This document shows positions 57,502 to 64,000 of a stretch of 64,000 bases of DNA, piece by piece. This stretch comes from Mariniphaga anaerophila (lineage in GTDB: Bacteria > Bacteroidota > Bacteroidia > Bacteroidales > Prolixibacteraceae), in contig NZ_FQUM01000004.1 of NCBI RefSeq assembly GCF_900129025.1, forward strand, positions 248,001 to 312,000, in the 5' to 3' direction. The notes beneath the pieces are model-generated. The model ran no database searches and was not told the DNA's origin. It saw nothing but the letters and a program-made list of their open reading frames with translations. The number at the start of each line of letters is the position of its first letter. The stretch's first letter is position 1. A program made the position numbers and the translations under genes.

Positions 57502-58491
57502 TTAGTTATTTTCTTCTGGTTTTATTGAGAATACTCTGGTTTTAGCATTAAAACTGTATGTCACCGGAGCCGCTTTACTTATCATCTCCATCACCTCGCT
57601 AACGCTTTCCATCTCAAGTGTTCCGGTGTACCACAATTCATCAAGAGCAGGATCTGTATATTCAATTTTTATATTGTACCAGCGTTCCAGCTTTGTAATG
57701 AAACTGGGGAAAGGCTCCCGGTTAAAGAATAGCAGGCCGTCTTTCCACGATGTAAAATATTTAGTTTCCACATTCTTTGTGACAAAACCGTTGCCCGCTT
57801 TTACCATCTGTTCCCCAGGGTTCAGTGTTACTCCACTTGTTGTGCCGCTTGCTTTAAAAACGACAGCGCCTTCTTCCAGGGTAGTTTCAAAGGCATTGTC
57901 ATCGGTGTAAGCTTTTACGTTAAACGAAGTTCCTTTTACTTCTACATCTCCATAGCCGGTTGATACAACAAAAGGCATGTTGGATTTTTCCACCTTAAAA
58001 TATGCTTCGCCAACTAAAGTTACCGCCCTGGTCTTATCGAAATTCAACGGATATGAAAATGTTGACCCGGAGTTTAGCCAAACAACAGAACTATCTGGTA
58101 AGGTAAAACTTGTTTTTGCGCCATAAGGCGTTGTTATGGTCTGCAGTTCGGTTGTCAACTTGTTTTGCTCTGATTTTTGCATGAAAAAAATATTTCCAAA
58201 CAACAAGATGATTACTAAAACTGCAGCAATACGCAACCCCCAGACGTAAAATTTCATTTTTCGATGAATTGCTTCCTGTTTATCCAGCAACACGGCCTCT
58301 TTTATTCGGCTCCAAAGTTCAGGATTTGCAGAATGGGTAATTTCATCATCCTTCATCCGGGCTTCCCAAAGTGATTTCATCAGGCCGGAAATAATGAGCT
58401 CGTTCTTTTTATCACTTAAAGAGTCAGTGAATTTATCGAACTCATCTGGTCTTAAAACCGAATAATAATATTTTCTGAATAAACTCCTCAT
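57502..58491 (-). CDS. FecR-family anti-sigma factor
   Basis: Protein of 329 residues. The cytoplasmic N-terminal part (about 1-80) holds the sigma-binding region, one membrane helix lies at about 84-106 (WGLRIAAVLVIILLFGN), and the periplasmic FecR domain follows (TPYGAKTSFTLPDSSVVWLN to GEQMV), with the Bacteroidota C-terminal FecR extension (WYNIKIEYTD). It binds the STN domain of the SusC and holds or releases the ECF sigma factor. It starts 63 bases after the sigma gene and precedes SusC by about 160 bases. Typical sigma/anti-sigma switch of host- or marine-glycan loci. Confidence 0.93.
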   Translation of the reverse strand: MRSLFRKYYYSVLRPDEFDKFTDSLSDKKNELIISGLMKSLWEARMKDDEITHSANPELWSRIKEAVLLDKQEAIHRKMKFYVWGLRIAAVLVIILLFGNIFFMQKSEQNKLTTELQTITTPYGAKTSFTLPDSSVVWLNSGSTFSYPLNFDKTRAVTLVGEAYFKVEKSNMPFVVSTGYGDVEVKGTSFNVKAYTDDNAFETTLEEGAVVFKASGTTSGVTLNPGEQMVKAGNGFVTKNVETKYFTSWKDGLLFFNREPFPSFITKLERWYNIKIEYTDPALDELWYTGTLEMESVSEVMEMISKAAPVTYSFNAKTRVFSIKPEENN

Positions 58492-58554
58492 GTTAAGCTG
58501 TCTTTATTAATACACAGCAAAAAGGTCTACCCCCAGTGAAATAGAGAAAAAAAA

Positions 58555-59136
58555 TTAGAAAAAAAGATAGAAATACAATAATGAAATCATTCCCAGCTCT
58601 TTTAATTTGGATTTTATAAGACCAGCAGCCTGTGTTATATGGTATTCAACTGTTTTGGTTTTTATCCCCAGCTTCTCCGCTATTTCTTTATGCGATAAAC
58701 CCTCTGCGCGACTTAATACAAATACTTCCTTTTGACGTTCGGGGAGTTTATCAATAATCTCGTCAACCTTCGTTTTTAGTTCGTCATACTCAATATCCGC
58801 TATTGATGAATACTCCTGTGCAATAGACAGATTACGAATTTTTTCTCTTGCATTTTCGTTATTCAGTCTACTTCGCAATTCGTTCAATAAAAGATTTTTG
58901 GTGATGGTAAAAATAAAAGAATTAAAAGTTGACGCAGAATTTATTTTTTTGCGATTGCGCCAGATTTTGATAAAAACTTCCTGTATGATATCATCAATGC
59001 CGTCTTCGATTTTAAAAAAAGACTTTGAAAAACTGAACAACCGTGGATAATAGAAATTGAATAATTCCTCAAGCGCTCCTTCATCATCCTCTGCCAAATT
59101 AGAAATTATCCTACTTATATTTATCTCTTCAGTCAT
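58555..59136 (-). CDS. ECF RNA polymerase sigma factor of the glycan locus
   Basis: Protein of 193 residues of the sigma-70 ECF class found in Bacteroidota. Region 2 reads ALEELFNFYYPRLFSFSKSF and DDIIQEVFIKIWRNR, and region 4 has LPERQKEVFVLSRAEGLSHKEIAEKLGI, the helix-turn-helix that reads the -35 element. It is the first gene of the regulatory set sigma-FecR-SusC-SusD. With the FecR it should activate the locus when the SusC binds its ligand. A -7-like element lies about 20 bases upstream of its ATG. Confidence 0.93.
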   Translation of the reverse strand: MTEEINISRIISNLAEDDEGALEELFNFYYPRLFSFSKSFFKIEDGIDDIIQEVFIKIWRNRKKINSASTFNSFIFTITKNLLLNELRSRLNNENAREKIRNLSIAQEYSSIADIEYDELKTKVDEIIDKLPERQKEVFVLSRAEGLSHKEIAEKLGIKTKTVEYHITQAAGLIKSKLKELGMISLLYFYLFF

Positions 59137-59155
59137 ATCAATTAGTTATTGAGCG

Positions 59156-59163
59156 CAAATTTA
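59156..59163 (-). promoter_or_regulatory. candidate -7 element of the ECF sigma gene
   Basis: On the minus strand this reads TAAATTTG, a fit to TAnnTTTG, 19 bases upstream of the ATG at 59136. No convincing -33 box. Confidence 0.45.
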
Positions 59164-59316
59164 AAAAATTTGATTTACTCAATCTACTAAATGCTATTAA
59201 ACAGCCAAGCCAATAGTCTTTTCGCTATTATCTAAGTCTTCCAAAAAGCGGCCTGTTTTATGTGAAGAAACAACTCTTTTGTAACTTCTGCTTTCCCTCT
59301 TCTATTTTTTCTGGAA

Positions 59317-59514
59317 TTATTCGTTAGGTGTCAAATCATCGGGCACCGGCAAGTAATCTTCGTACATCCGAAATCGTTTACAATTATTCCAGCCTTTGGG
59401 GCCCCGGTTACAAAATACATTTTTAACAATGAAAATATTGTTACTCACCTTACTATTTTTATTCTGATATACAGAGCATTTCCCTGAATGCTTACAAAGC
59501 TTTCCCAAATACAT
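59317..59514 (-). CDS. small Cys-rich protein co-translated with ablB
   Basis: Protein of 65 residues with four cysteines in two groups, CKHSGKC near residue 8 and FCNRGPKGWNNC about residues 34-45. The spacing suggests a metal or iron-sulfur site, though the ligands are not proven. Its ATG lies one base after the ablB stop codon (TAG at 59516-59518), so translation is almost certainly coupled. I recognise no named family with certainty. The third gene of the kamA-ablB operon; a role in lysine aminomutase maturation or redox is possible, but is inference from position only. Confidence 0.65.
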   Translation of the reverse strand: MYLGKLCKHSGKCSVYQNKNSKVSNNIFIVKNVFCNRGPKGWNNCKRFRMYEDYLPVPDDLTPNE

Positions 59515-59515
59515 A

Positions 59516-60346
59516 CTATAAATGTTTATAAAAGATATTCATGCTTTCAATTTTCCCGGCAATATTTGTGTTATTCACCAACGTACCGCTATATCGGTAT
59601 CCCGCGTTAAGGAATGTTTTATTCATTCCTGGCTCAGCCAGCCGGGCTATTGTATATGCAGTTTTTATACCTTTCAATTTTATTTCTTTTTCCATGAAAT
59701 TCAACAGGTGCAAAGCCAGGTTCTTTCCGCGGTATTCGGGAATAACTGCAAAATCAGTCATTTCAGCGTTACCTCTGTTAAAATCGACTTCCGCATTTGA
59801 AATACCAATTAACTTTTTATCGTCCCAAACCCCAAAATACAATGCGCTTTCTTCACGCATGGTTTTTAGAATATATTCAGGATTTTCAACCGGAAACGGA
59901 TAGGTATCAAAAACACTTTCCAGCACCTTTGAAATTACACCTGCGTCTTCCTCTTGCAATTGCCTCAACTCATATCCGTTTAACACCTTCTTATCATCAG
60001 ACGAATTCGCTGAATTTAATATCCCCGAAAATACGTTCATTAATTCTGCGGGCGCATCTTCCCTGTTTTTGTCGAAAAACCTGGAAGCCAAGACACAATC
60101 GCCTTTGCCGTTGTAAAATTTCGGCACATAAGCCTCCACTTTATACCCCTTCAGAATAAAAACGGGCAAATCTTCAGCATGAATTTTTGTAACAATTTTA
60201 GAATAGCCTCCTTCTTTTGCGAGTTGTTCAAGTTCAGGAAGCACTGCCTCGCTATCAGAAGAGTCGTATTTCAACAAAAAAACCCGGTTGTTAAATTCGC
60301 CGTATTGTATTGTAGAATTTCCAATTTTCCTAATTCTGTCTGCCAT
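59516..60346 (-). CDS. ablB: beta-lysine N-acetyltransferase
   Basis: Protein of 276 residues. The C-terminal half is a GNAT fold ([21 protein letters not shown]), and the N-terminal part ([20 protein letters not shown]) is the extra domain of the putative beta-lysine N-acetyltransferase family. It would acetylate beta-lysine made by the upstream gene product to N-epsilon-acetyl-beta-lysine, a compatible solute. The frame is open upstream, but the start at 60346 (MADRIRKIG) is the family start and overlaps the kamA end by 17 bases. The pairing with KamA is the main functional evidence. Confidence 0.9.
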   Translation of the reverse strand: MADRIRKIGNSTIQYGEFNNRVFLLKYDSSDSEAVLPELEQLAKEGGYSKIVTKIHAEDLPVFILKGYKVEAYVPKFYNGKGDCVLASRFFDKNREDAPAELMNVFSGILNSANSSDDKKVLNGYELRQLQEEDAGVISKVLESVFDTYPFPVENPEYILKTMREESALYFGVWDDKKLIGISNAEVDFNRGNAEMTDFAVIPEYRGKNLALHLLNFMEKEIKLKGIKTAYTIARLAEPGMNKTFLNAGYRYSGTLVNNTNIAGKIESMNIFYKHL

Positions 60347-61655
60347 TACTATCCCTTCTGTTATATCGTTCGTTATTATCGGGCACCAGCGAAATAGCAT
60401 CGTCGTAATCCGACAACAACTTCTCAATTCCAATTCCTTTTTGCTCGTCAACCTCTCCCAACTGCAAATCAAGACTACACTCTTTGCAGTTGCGGTCGCA
60501 AAATTTCGACTCGTATATTTCCGGTTCTGTGTACGTTGTAATAATCCCTTCGTAATTACGCAACACCACTTTATTGGTAGACCAGGAGATAATATAATTT
60601 GGCATTACCGGAATTTTTCCTCCACCTCCCGGAGCATCAATTACATATGTTGGCACGGCAAAACCCGAAGTATGCCCAATCAGGCTTTCCATTATTTCAA
60701 TTCCTTTTCCGACAGGCGTTCTGAAGTGAGCCAGCCCCTCAGACAAATCACACTGGTACAGGTAGTACGGACGCACCCTGTTTTGCACCAGTTTGTGCAC
60801 CAGTGTTTTCATAATACGGGGGCAGTCATTCACATCTGCCAGCAGAACAGACTGGTTTCCCAAGGGAAATCCGGCATCAGCAAGTTTTGCCAACGCTTCC
60901 CGCGACGAGGCGGTAATTTCACGCGGATGATTAAAATGCGTATTAATCCAAACAGGCTGGTACTTTTTCAGCATTTCAACAAGTTCGCTGGTAATTCGGT
61001 ACGGAAGCACAACCGGCATCCGTGTTCCAATTCTAACGACTTCCACATGAGGGATAGATGTGATTTCCGACAGCAGCCAGTCGAGATAACTATCTGAGAG
61101 CATAAACGGGTCGCCGCCCGAAAGAAGGACATCCCGCACTTGCGGTGTATTTTTTATGTATTCGATGCCTTTTAACAGCTGTTTTTTGGAAGGGATTGAG
61201 TCCACGTCGCCCACTTTGCGTTTCCGCGTACAATGGCGGCAATACATCGAGCAAATGTTACTTACGTGAAACAAAACCCTGTCGGGATAACGATGGGTAA
61301 TTCCTTCAACCGGACTGTCCTTATCTTCAGAAAGCGGATCTTCCATGTCGGTTTTCAGCACTGTCAATTCACTTATATTGGCAAATGCCTGTTTAAAAAC
61401 CGGGTCGTTCCTATAATTGTCAGTATCTATTAACGAAAGATAATAAGGCGTTACTGACAAAGGGAACCTGTCCAACGTTTCGGTTATTAACTCTTTTTCG
61501 CTTTCCGGAAACTGAATTCCTGTAAGCAACTCAAATTTATCGACTGTTTTTACCGAGTTTTTAAGTTGCCATTTCCAGTCTCTCCAGTTTGAAAGATTGC
61601 TTTCCGGCCTGATTTTCCTTGCGATTTCCTGTTGAGCATCGTTAAATATGTCCAT
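60330..61655 (-). CDS. kamA: lysine 2,3-aminomutase
   Basis: Protein of 441 residues, a radical SAM enzyme converting L-lysine to L-beta-lysine with PLP, SAM and a [4Fe-4S] cluster. The cluster motif is CSMYCRHC (Cys135, 139 and 142). The PLP lysine is in [11 protein letters not shown], and a zinc-binding Cys group is seen in CDRNCKEC near the C-terminus. The ATG at 61655 is chosen over one 18 bases upstream since [14 protein letters not shown] starts the family. With ablB just downstream it forms a known osmolyte pathway found in methanogens and marine bacteria. Confidence 0.93.
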   Translation of the reverse strand: MDIFNDAQQEIARKIRPESNLSNWRDWKWQLKNSVKTVDKFELLTGIQFPESEKELITETLDRFPLSVTPYYLSLIDTDNYRNDPVFKQAFANISELTVLKTDMEDPLSEDKDSPVEGITHRYPDRVLFHVSNICSMYCRHCTRKRKVGDVDSIPSKKQLLKGIEYIKNTPQVRDVLLSGGDPFMLSDSYLDWLLSEITSIPHVEVVRIGTRMPVVLPYRITSELVEMLKKYQPVWINTHFNHPREITASSREALAKLADAGFPLGNQSVLLADVNDCPRIMKTLVHKLVQNRVRPYYLYQCDLSEGLAHFRTPVGKGIEIMESLIGHTSGFAVPTYVIDAPGGGGKIPVMPNYIISWSTNKVVLRNYEGIITTYTEPEIYESKFCDRNCKECSLDLQLGEVDEQKGIGIEKLLSDYDDAISLVPDNNERYNRRDSNGRQN

Positions 61656-61857
61656 AAGATAGTTTCTATACAAACAAAAGTAATAAATACAAATTGCTAT
61701 CCCAATGATGGATATCAGAAGAAAACCAAAAAATCTACCAAGATTCTACTAGCAAACAGTCACATAAAAGGATATTCTCCAAATATCTGCGACTGGATAT
61801 TAACGAAAAGTTAATCTATATAGTTTCTACAGGAACTATTTAAATAACGATAATAAT

Positions 61858-62322
61858 TTACTCTCCTTCGGGAATAACAGGGAATGCTTCAAGCTCATCA
61901 ATTCCAAGAATATTTACCAGTAACTCAAGGCTGTTCTGAACTTCCAGAATTGCCTGATCTTCCTGTTTCCCCAATTTCTCTTCCAGCTTTTCGTGAAGAA
62001 GTGAAGGCATGTTCGTCATTAGCGTATCGCCTTTGGAGGTCAGTGCAATTGTCACAACTCTTCGGTCTCCAGACTTGGGCAAACGGGCAACCAACCCTTT
62101 TGTTTCCAACCGGTTAATTATTCCGCTGGTGGTACTGGCATTCAAATTAAGAAACTTTCTTATCTCTCCTTGTCCGGCCTGAAAATTAACAGAATCGCGC
62201 AAATAATGCAGACACAAAACCTGAGGAATGCTTACTCCATACTCCTTTTCAATTTTCTTCGATTCGAGGTTAATCGAACGAACAATCTTTCTGATTTTTA
62301 TTAGAATTTCAGTTGTGTCCAT
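61858..62322 (-). CDS. MarR-family transcriptional regulator
   Basis: Protein of 154 residues with the winged helix: GEIRKFLNLNASTTSGIINRLETKGLV as recognition helix region and PKSGDRRVVTIALTSKG as the wing. N-terminal (RKIVRSINLESKKIEKEYG) and C-terminal helices build the dimer. It is divergent from the isomerase/epimerase lipoprotein gene (127 bases apart), and it lies 202 bases upstream of kamA on the same strand, so it could control either. In osmoadaptation loci a MarR-type protein beside kamA/ablB is plausible. Ligand unknown. Confidence 0.9.
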   Translation of the reverse strand: MDTTEILIKIRKIVRSINLESKKIEKEYGVSIPQVLCLHYLRDSVNFQAGQGEIRKFLNLNASTTSGIINRLETKGLVARLPKSGDRRVVTIALTSKGDTLMTNMPSLLHEKLEEKLGKQEDQAILEVQNSLELLVNILGIDELEAFPVIPEGE

Positions 62323-62408
62323 AACATATGCCGGAAAAATTTATTCCAAAGTAAAATAAAAATCCTTTGATTTTTAAACTAAACGTACTGTTAACAGAAA
62401 GAAATCTA

Positions 62409-62416
62409 TAAATTTG
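62409..62416 (+). promoter_or_regulatory. candidate -7 element for the isomerase/epimerase gene
   Basis: TAAATTTG fits TAnnTTTG, 32 bases before the ATG at 62449, in the region divergent with the MarR gene. The -33 box is not clear. Confidence 0.45.
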
Positions 62417-62448
62417 AGTTCTTAAATTCATAAATCTTAATACCAAAA

Positions 62449-63330
62449 ATGATGATTAAAAAAATGACAGTTAAGTATTTATTTTTCTTGGGAATTGCAG
62501 CATTTTTTGCCCAAGCATTTGTAGGTTGTAACCCGGCACCAAAAGAGAAATTTATTGGTTTACAACTATACTCGGTTCGCGACGACATGAAAAAAGACGT
62601 GCCGGCAACCGTAGCAAAAGTCGGAGAAATGGGGTACAAATTTGTGGAAGCCGCCGGTTATGGCGACGGTCAGTTCTACGGCATGTCACCAGCCGATTTT
62701 AAAGCATTGTGCGAAACTAACGGGCTACAGTTCCTTGGTTCACACACCGGACAAGATGTACCAGACTCTGCCAGTTGGGACAAAACCATGGCATGGTGGG
62801 ATCAGGCAATTGAAGCACACGCAGCAGCTGGTGTAAAATGGATTGTTCAGCCATGGATGGGGAAAACAGGTTACGAAAGTCTTGATGGCCTGAAAAAATA
62901 CTGCGCGTATTTTAATGCCGTTGGCGAAAAATGTAATGCCAAAGGAATTCGCTTCGGATACCACAACCATGCGAACGAATTTAAAACAGTACTCGATGGC
63001 AAACCTGTTTACGACTGGATGCTGGAATTAACCGATCCGAAAAACGTTATGTTCCAGCTCGACCTCTACTGGATTGTTGAAGGAGGTAAAAATCCACTGG
63101 ATTATTTTGAAAATTATCCCGGCAGATTTGAAGTATGGCACATTAAAGACAAAGAAGAGCTGGGTGCAAGCGGCATGATGGACTTTGCATCTATGTTTGC
63201 AGAACGGGAAAAATCAGGAGCAAAATATGGTGTTGTTGAAGTTGAAAGATACAACTTCGAACCTCTGGTAAGCTGCAAAAAAAGTATTGATTTTCTTAAC
63301 CAGGCCGATTATGTAGATTTCTACGAATAA
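62449..63330 (+). CDS. sugar isomerase/epimerase-like TIM barrel lipoprotein
   Basis: Protein of 293 residues with a leader ending AFVGC (Cys27), a lipobox. The TIM barrel of the AP endonuclease 2 / sugar isomerase superfamily has GLQLYSVRDDM, FGYHNHANEF, QLDLYWIVEGG and WHIKDK, with Glu, Asp, His and Glu as metal ligands. It is extracytoplasmic. Similar lipoproteins in Bacteroidota have been tied to oxidised-sugar metabolism. It is transcribed alone and ends in a very strong terminator. The partial gene at the window end is another member of the superfamily. Confidence 0.88.
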   Translation: MMIKKMTVKYLFFLGIAAFFAQAFVGCNPAPKEKFIGLQLYSVRDDMKKDVPATVAKVGEMGYKFVEAAGYGDGQFYGMSPADFKALCETNGLQFLGSHTGQDVPDSASWDKTMAWWDQAIEAHAAAGVKWIVQPWMGKTGYESLDGLKKYCAYFNAVGEKCNAKGIRFGYHNHANEFKTVLDGKPVYDWMLELTDPKNVMFQLDLYWIVEGGKNPLDYFENYPGRFEVWHIKDKEELGASGMMDFASMFAEREKSGAKYGVVEVERYNFEPLVSCKKSIDFLNQADYVDFYE

Positions 63331-63380
63331 GCGCCAGTCGGTGTTGAGAGTAGATATAAAAATCTACTGAACATATAAAA

Positions 63381-63425
63381 AAGAAGGCCGTTTCAATTCG
63401 ATGTTGAAACGGCCTTCTTTTTTTG
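63381..63425 (+). terminator. intrinsic terminator of the isomerase/epimerase gene
   Basis: Perfect 16-base stem (63381-63396 and 63404-63419), arms starting AAGAAGGCCGTTTCAA, 7-base loop, followed by a T-run. About 50 bases after the stop. Confidence 0.9.
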
Positions 63426-63488
63426 TCAATTTTATTTTAATCTATAAAAACACAGGGAAAACAACCACTCTTTTAAACAAATTAAAAG

Positions 63489-63561
63489 AGCCACTCACGG
63501 GACTTGAACCCGCGACCTGCTCATTACGAATGAGCTGCTCTACCAACTGAGCTAAAGTGGC
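63489..63561 (-). tRNA. tRNA-Thr (CGT)
   Basis: A 73-base cloverleaf on the minus strand: acceptor GCCACTT / GAGTGGC with discriminator T, D-arm AGCTCAGTTGGTAGAGCA, anticodon arm GCTCA-TTCGTAA-TGAGC with anticodon CGT, and T-arm CGGGTTCAAGTCCCG. CCA is not encoded. It reads ACG codons. Confidence 0.95.
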
Positions 63562-63567
63562 TTTTGT

Positions 63568-64000
63568 TTATATTTTCGCCTGGGCTTTGGTTATCATATC
63601 TTCCCAAACCTGGCGTTGCTCTTTTAATGCAGCAACTTTGTCCTGTGGGTCGGTACGGCATTCCAACAATACCCAGCCTTTGTAATCCATTTTTACAAAC
63701 ATATCCATCAGTTGCTGGTATGGATAATCACCAATATTAAGTTCCCTCACGTGGCAAATATCGCCAAACCGATCTTTCACCAGGTTAAAGTTGTACTCCA
63801 GCCCCTGACCGTCTAAATCCTGTTCGTTGCAATTCCAGCAAACTGTAGAACCATCATTCTGAACATAATCCATTATCGATTTAATATTGGGCAGTTGCTG
63901 AGTACCTCGACCGTGCACTTCCAACCTTATTTGTTGCCCCATATCCAAAGCATACTTGCCCAGTTCATCTAAAGCTCTGCCAATTTGTTCCAATGTTTTT
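63568..64000 (-). CDS. sugar isomerase/epimerase-like protein, C-terminal part
   Basis: Partial: the frame stays open to base 64000 and the N-terminus lies outside. The 144 residues visible are the second half of an AP endonuclease 2-like TIM barrel: IRLEVHGRG (Glu and His, metal ligands), NIKSIMDYV, VCWNCNEQDL, HVRELNIGDYPYQ and GWVLLECRTDP (Glu). It is different from the complete member at 62449-63330. It ends 7 bases downstream of (before, on the + strand) the tRNA-Thr gene, both on the minus strand. Export cannot be judged without the N-terminus. Confidence 0.85.
   Translation of the reverse strand, partial: KTLEQIGRALDELGKYALDMGQQIRLEVHGRGTQQLPNIKSIMDYVQNDGSTVCWNCNEQDLDGQGLEYNFNLVKDRFGDICHVRELNIGDYPYQQLMDMFVKMDYKGWVLLECRTDPQDKVAALKEQRQVWEDMITKAQAKI

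Noticed and set aside
60288-61097. Long plus-strand open frame opposite kamA
   Set aside because: Antisense to conserved radical SAM coding sequence, with no domain of its own.
1-64000. CRISPR arrays, prophage genes, integrases or rRNA genes
   Set aside because: No regularly spaced direct repeats, phage structural genes, integrase motifs or rRNA sequence were seen anywhere in the window.

Overview
The window is a 64 kb piece of a Bacteroidota chromosome, most likely from the marine Marinilabiliales/Prolixibacteraceae group. This rests on SusC/SusD pairs, the -7 promoter motif TAnnTTTG, a Rho factor with a long charged N-terminal insertion, a eukaryote-type (GSII) glutamine synthetase, pyruvate:ferredoxin oxidoreductase next to a 2-oxoglutarate dehydrogenase, and many lipoprotein and Tat-like leaders. 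The genus is inference. Left part (1-26.6 kb) is housekeeping: the 3' end of an RlmD-type rRNA methyltransferase, two envelope proteins, a tldD-pmbA pair, GSII, a HAD phosphatase overlapping an AEC transporter, a CobW GTPase with a TauE/SafE permease, glyA, sucAB, a cupin, a frameshifted methyltransferase, a DUF5916-type outer membrane protein, rho, a DUF4143 ATPase and nifJ. Several genes end in clear intrinsic terminators.

Middle part (26.9-59.1 kb) is one large polysaccharide-utilisation locus, all on the minus strand. Read in transcription order it has an ECF sigma factor, a FecR anti-sigma factor, an STN-domain SusC, SusD, three sulfatases, an FG-GAP protein, a secreted Gfo/Idh/MocA oxidoreductase, a secreted TIM-barrel isomerase/epimerase, an unassigned 776-residue hydrolase-like protein, a secreted FAD oxidoreductase, a sialidase-like remnant, a frameshifted sulfatase, another sulfatase, an alpha/alpha-toroid lipoprotein, an IS256-family remnant fused to a truncated GH2, a GH88 unsaturated glucuronyl hydrolase and a GH92 mannosidase. 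The gene set points to a sulfated, uronic-acid-containing glycan. SusC/SusD would import it, sulfatases strip sulfate, and GH88, GH2 and GH92 cleave linkages. The oxidoreductase/epimerase group may cleave further glycosidic bonds by oxidation and elimination. The locus is decaying or rearranging: it holds a dead transposase, a decapitated GH2, a broken sulfatase, a sialidase-like stub and two orphan C-terminal tails.

Right part (59.3-64 kb) has a kamA-ablB-small Cys-rich protein operon (acetyl-beta-lysine osmolyte), a MarR regulator, a lipoprotein-type isomerase/epimerase, tRNA-Thr(CGT), and the 3' part of another isomerase/epimerase running off the window.
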